Made by a program: the position numbers and the translations under genes. Positions 63,401-64,000 of a stretch of DNA of 64,000 bases are shown one piece after another. Under the pieces are notes generated by a model. It was not told the origin of the DNA and did not search any database. It saw only the letters and a list, made by a program, of their open reading frames with translations. How positions within the stretch are numbered: the first letter of the stretch is position 1; the number at the start of each line of letters is the position of its first letter. Source of the DNA: Taudactylus pleione. Its lineage: Eukaryota > Chordata > Amphibia > Anura > Myobatrachidae. Where the stretch lies: positions 186,001-250,000 of the forward strand of contig JAUIMM010002292.1 in NCBI GenBank assembly GCA_031769625.1, given 5' to 3'.

Positions 63401-64000
63401 AGCTAACACAGACAGCTCAAAATTTCACTGGATGTGTTGAAGACCAAAACCCACAAATGTGATGTGAAATGGTTTTTCTCCCATGTTGCGTTTAAGAGAA
63501 AACAGCAAATGCTCGTTTTAGGCCAAAATGCATTGAAAGCAATGGAAACAACAAAAGCACATACTTTGTGTTATCTCCTCTTGTAGCAAACACAGACAGC
63601 TCAAAATTTCACTGGATGTGTTGAAGACCATGACCCACAAATGTGATTTGAAATGGTTTTTCTCCCATGTTGCATTTAAGAGAAAACAGCAAATGCACGT
63701 TTTAGGCCAAAATGCATTGAAAGCAATGGAAACAACAAAAGCATATACTTTGTGATATCTCCTCTTGTAGCAAACACAGACAGCTCAAAATTTCACTGGA
63801 TGTGTTGAAGACCAAGACCCACAAATGTGATGTGAAATGGTTTTTCTCCCATGTTGCGTTTAAGAGAAAACAGCAAATGCTCCTTTTTGGCAAAAATGCA
63901 TTGAAAGCAGTGGAAGCAACAAAAGCGCATACTTTGTGTTATCTCCTCTTGTAGCAAACACAGACAGCTCAAAATTTCACTGGATGTGTTGAAGACCAAG
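60437..64000. repeat. Terminal block with two-monomer repeats
   Basis: Positions 60,700-61,560 match 56,480-57,320 at offsets of 4,232 bp before the 1-bp loss at 60,932 and 4,231 bp after it. Then 61,688-61,915 is repeated almost exactly at 62,056-62,283, 368 bp (two monomers) on, and a similar pair with 'gtagctaac' marks lies at 63,032 and 63,400. The block ends with a 'ctcctttttgg' monomer as at 41,065. The window edge cuts the array inside a monomer, so the satellite continues to the right. Confidence 0.75.

Larger units (their letters stand above)
1..64000. repeat. 184-bp satellite array, about 348 tandem monomers
   Basis: A 184-bp unit repeats head to tail with no change of orientation and no foreign insertion. 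Anchors such as 'aaatttcactgg' and 'gacagctc' recur at multiples of 184 bp: the first complete monomer starts at 121 and the last partial one at 63,972, exactly 347 units plus 3 bp. The net +3 comes from indels I can place: -3 near 2,853; +1 at the 'atatttgcg' variants near 13,984, 19,137, 21,530, 25,579 and 27,972; several between 32,379 and 33,160; +1 near 34,945, 35,684, 36,421, 39,736 and 41,392; +2 near 38,820; -1 near 60,932. Copies differ by a few substitutions each. Consensus GC is about 39%. HOR structure and CpG decay suggest centromeric or pericentromeric heterochromatin of a methylating eukaryote; that placement is inference. I do not recognise the family. Confidence 0.99.

Noticed and set aside
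1..64000. CRISPR-like array
   Set aside because: Repeats are directly abutting 184-bp units with no variable spacers, far longer than CRISPR repeats, and no cas genes are present.

Overview
The whole 64 kb is one uninterrupted satellite DNA array. A 184-bp, AT-rich monomer (about 39% GC by hand count of a consensus I read) repeats head to tail from first base to last: 120 bp of a partial monomer, then 347 complete monomers from 121 to 63,971, then 29 bp of the next. The summed length error over those 347 copies is only +3 bp, and I can place each indel that produces it. I find no protein gene, RNA gene, transposon, CRISPR array or unique sequence. The open reading frames of 60-113 codons on both strands are frames through the satellite: 184 is 1 mod 3, so the frame rotates at every monomer and the same peptides recur.

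The window looks like a centromeric or pericentromeric heterochromatin array of a eukaryote. It has higher-order repeats (HORs), and its variable CpG sites have decayed to both TpG and CpA, which points to a genome with cytosine methylation such as a vertebrate or plant. I do not recognise the monomer as human alpha satellite or any other named family, and I see no CENP-B box, so I name no species.

Monomers fall into three main classes by consensus positions 70-105 (position 1 is the first base of 'aaatttcactgg'). P carries 'caaatgcacg' then 'ttttaggcc'. Q carries 'caattgctcg'. R carries 'caaatgctcg' then 'tttttggcaaaaa' or 'tttttagcaaaaa'. A second diagnostic difference is 'gtgatatc' versus 'gtgttatc' at 149-156. 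The order of these variants reveals a patchwork of HORs. Positions 1-2,863 are a leading block. At 2,864-8,199 there is a 15-mer followed by a 14-mer copy that lost one monomer through a visible hybrid junction. Two 6-mers occupy 8,280-10,487, and a 25-mer 10,488-15,088. At 15,801-28,684 lie two almost identical 35-monomer (6,442 bp) copies in tandem. A transition block fills 28,685-30,553, and two 6-mers fill 30,554-32,761. An indel-rich degenerate copy lies at 32,762-34,540, and two 12-mers at 34,541-39,010. From about 39 kb to the end a different HOR family is marked by seven copies of a distinctive cassette spaced 25, 22, 9, 20, 15 and 8 monomers apart.

The most interesting points are the near-perfect 35-mer duplication, the 27-bp dyad in every monomer whose class-specific changes extend the stem on both sides, the traceable recombination junctions, and the concentration of indels at 32.3-41.4 kb, which may be an assembly or consensus-quality signal. 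All block boundaries were placed by eye and are accurate only to about one monomer unless stated otherwise.
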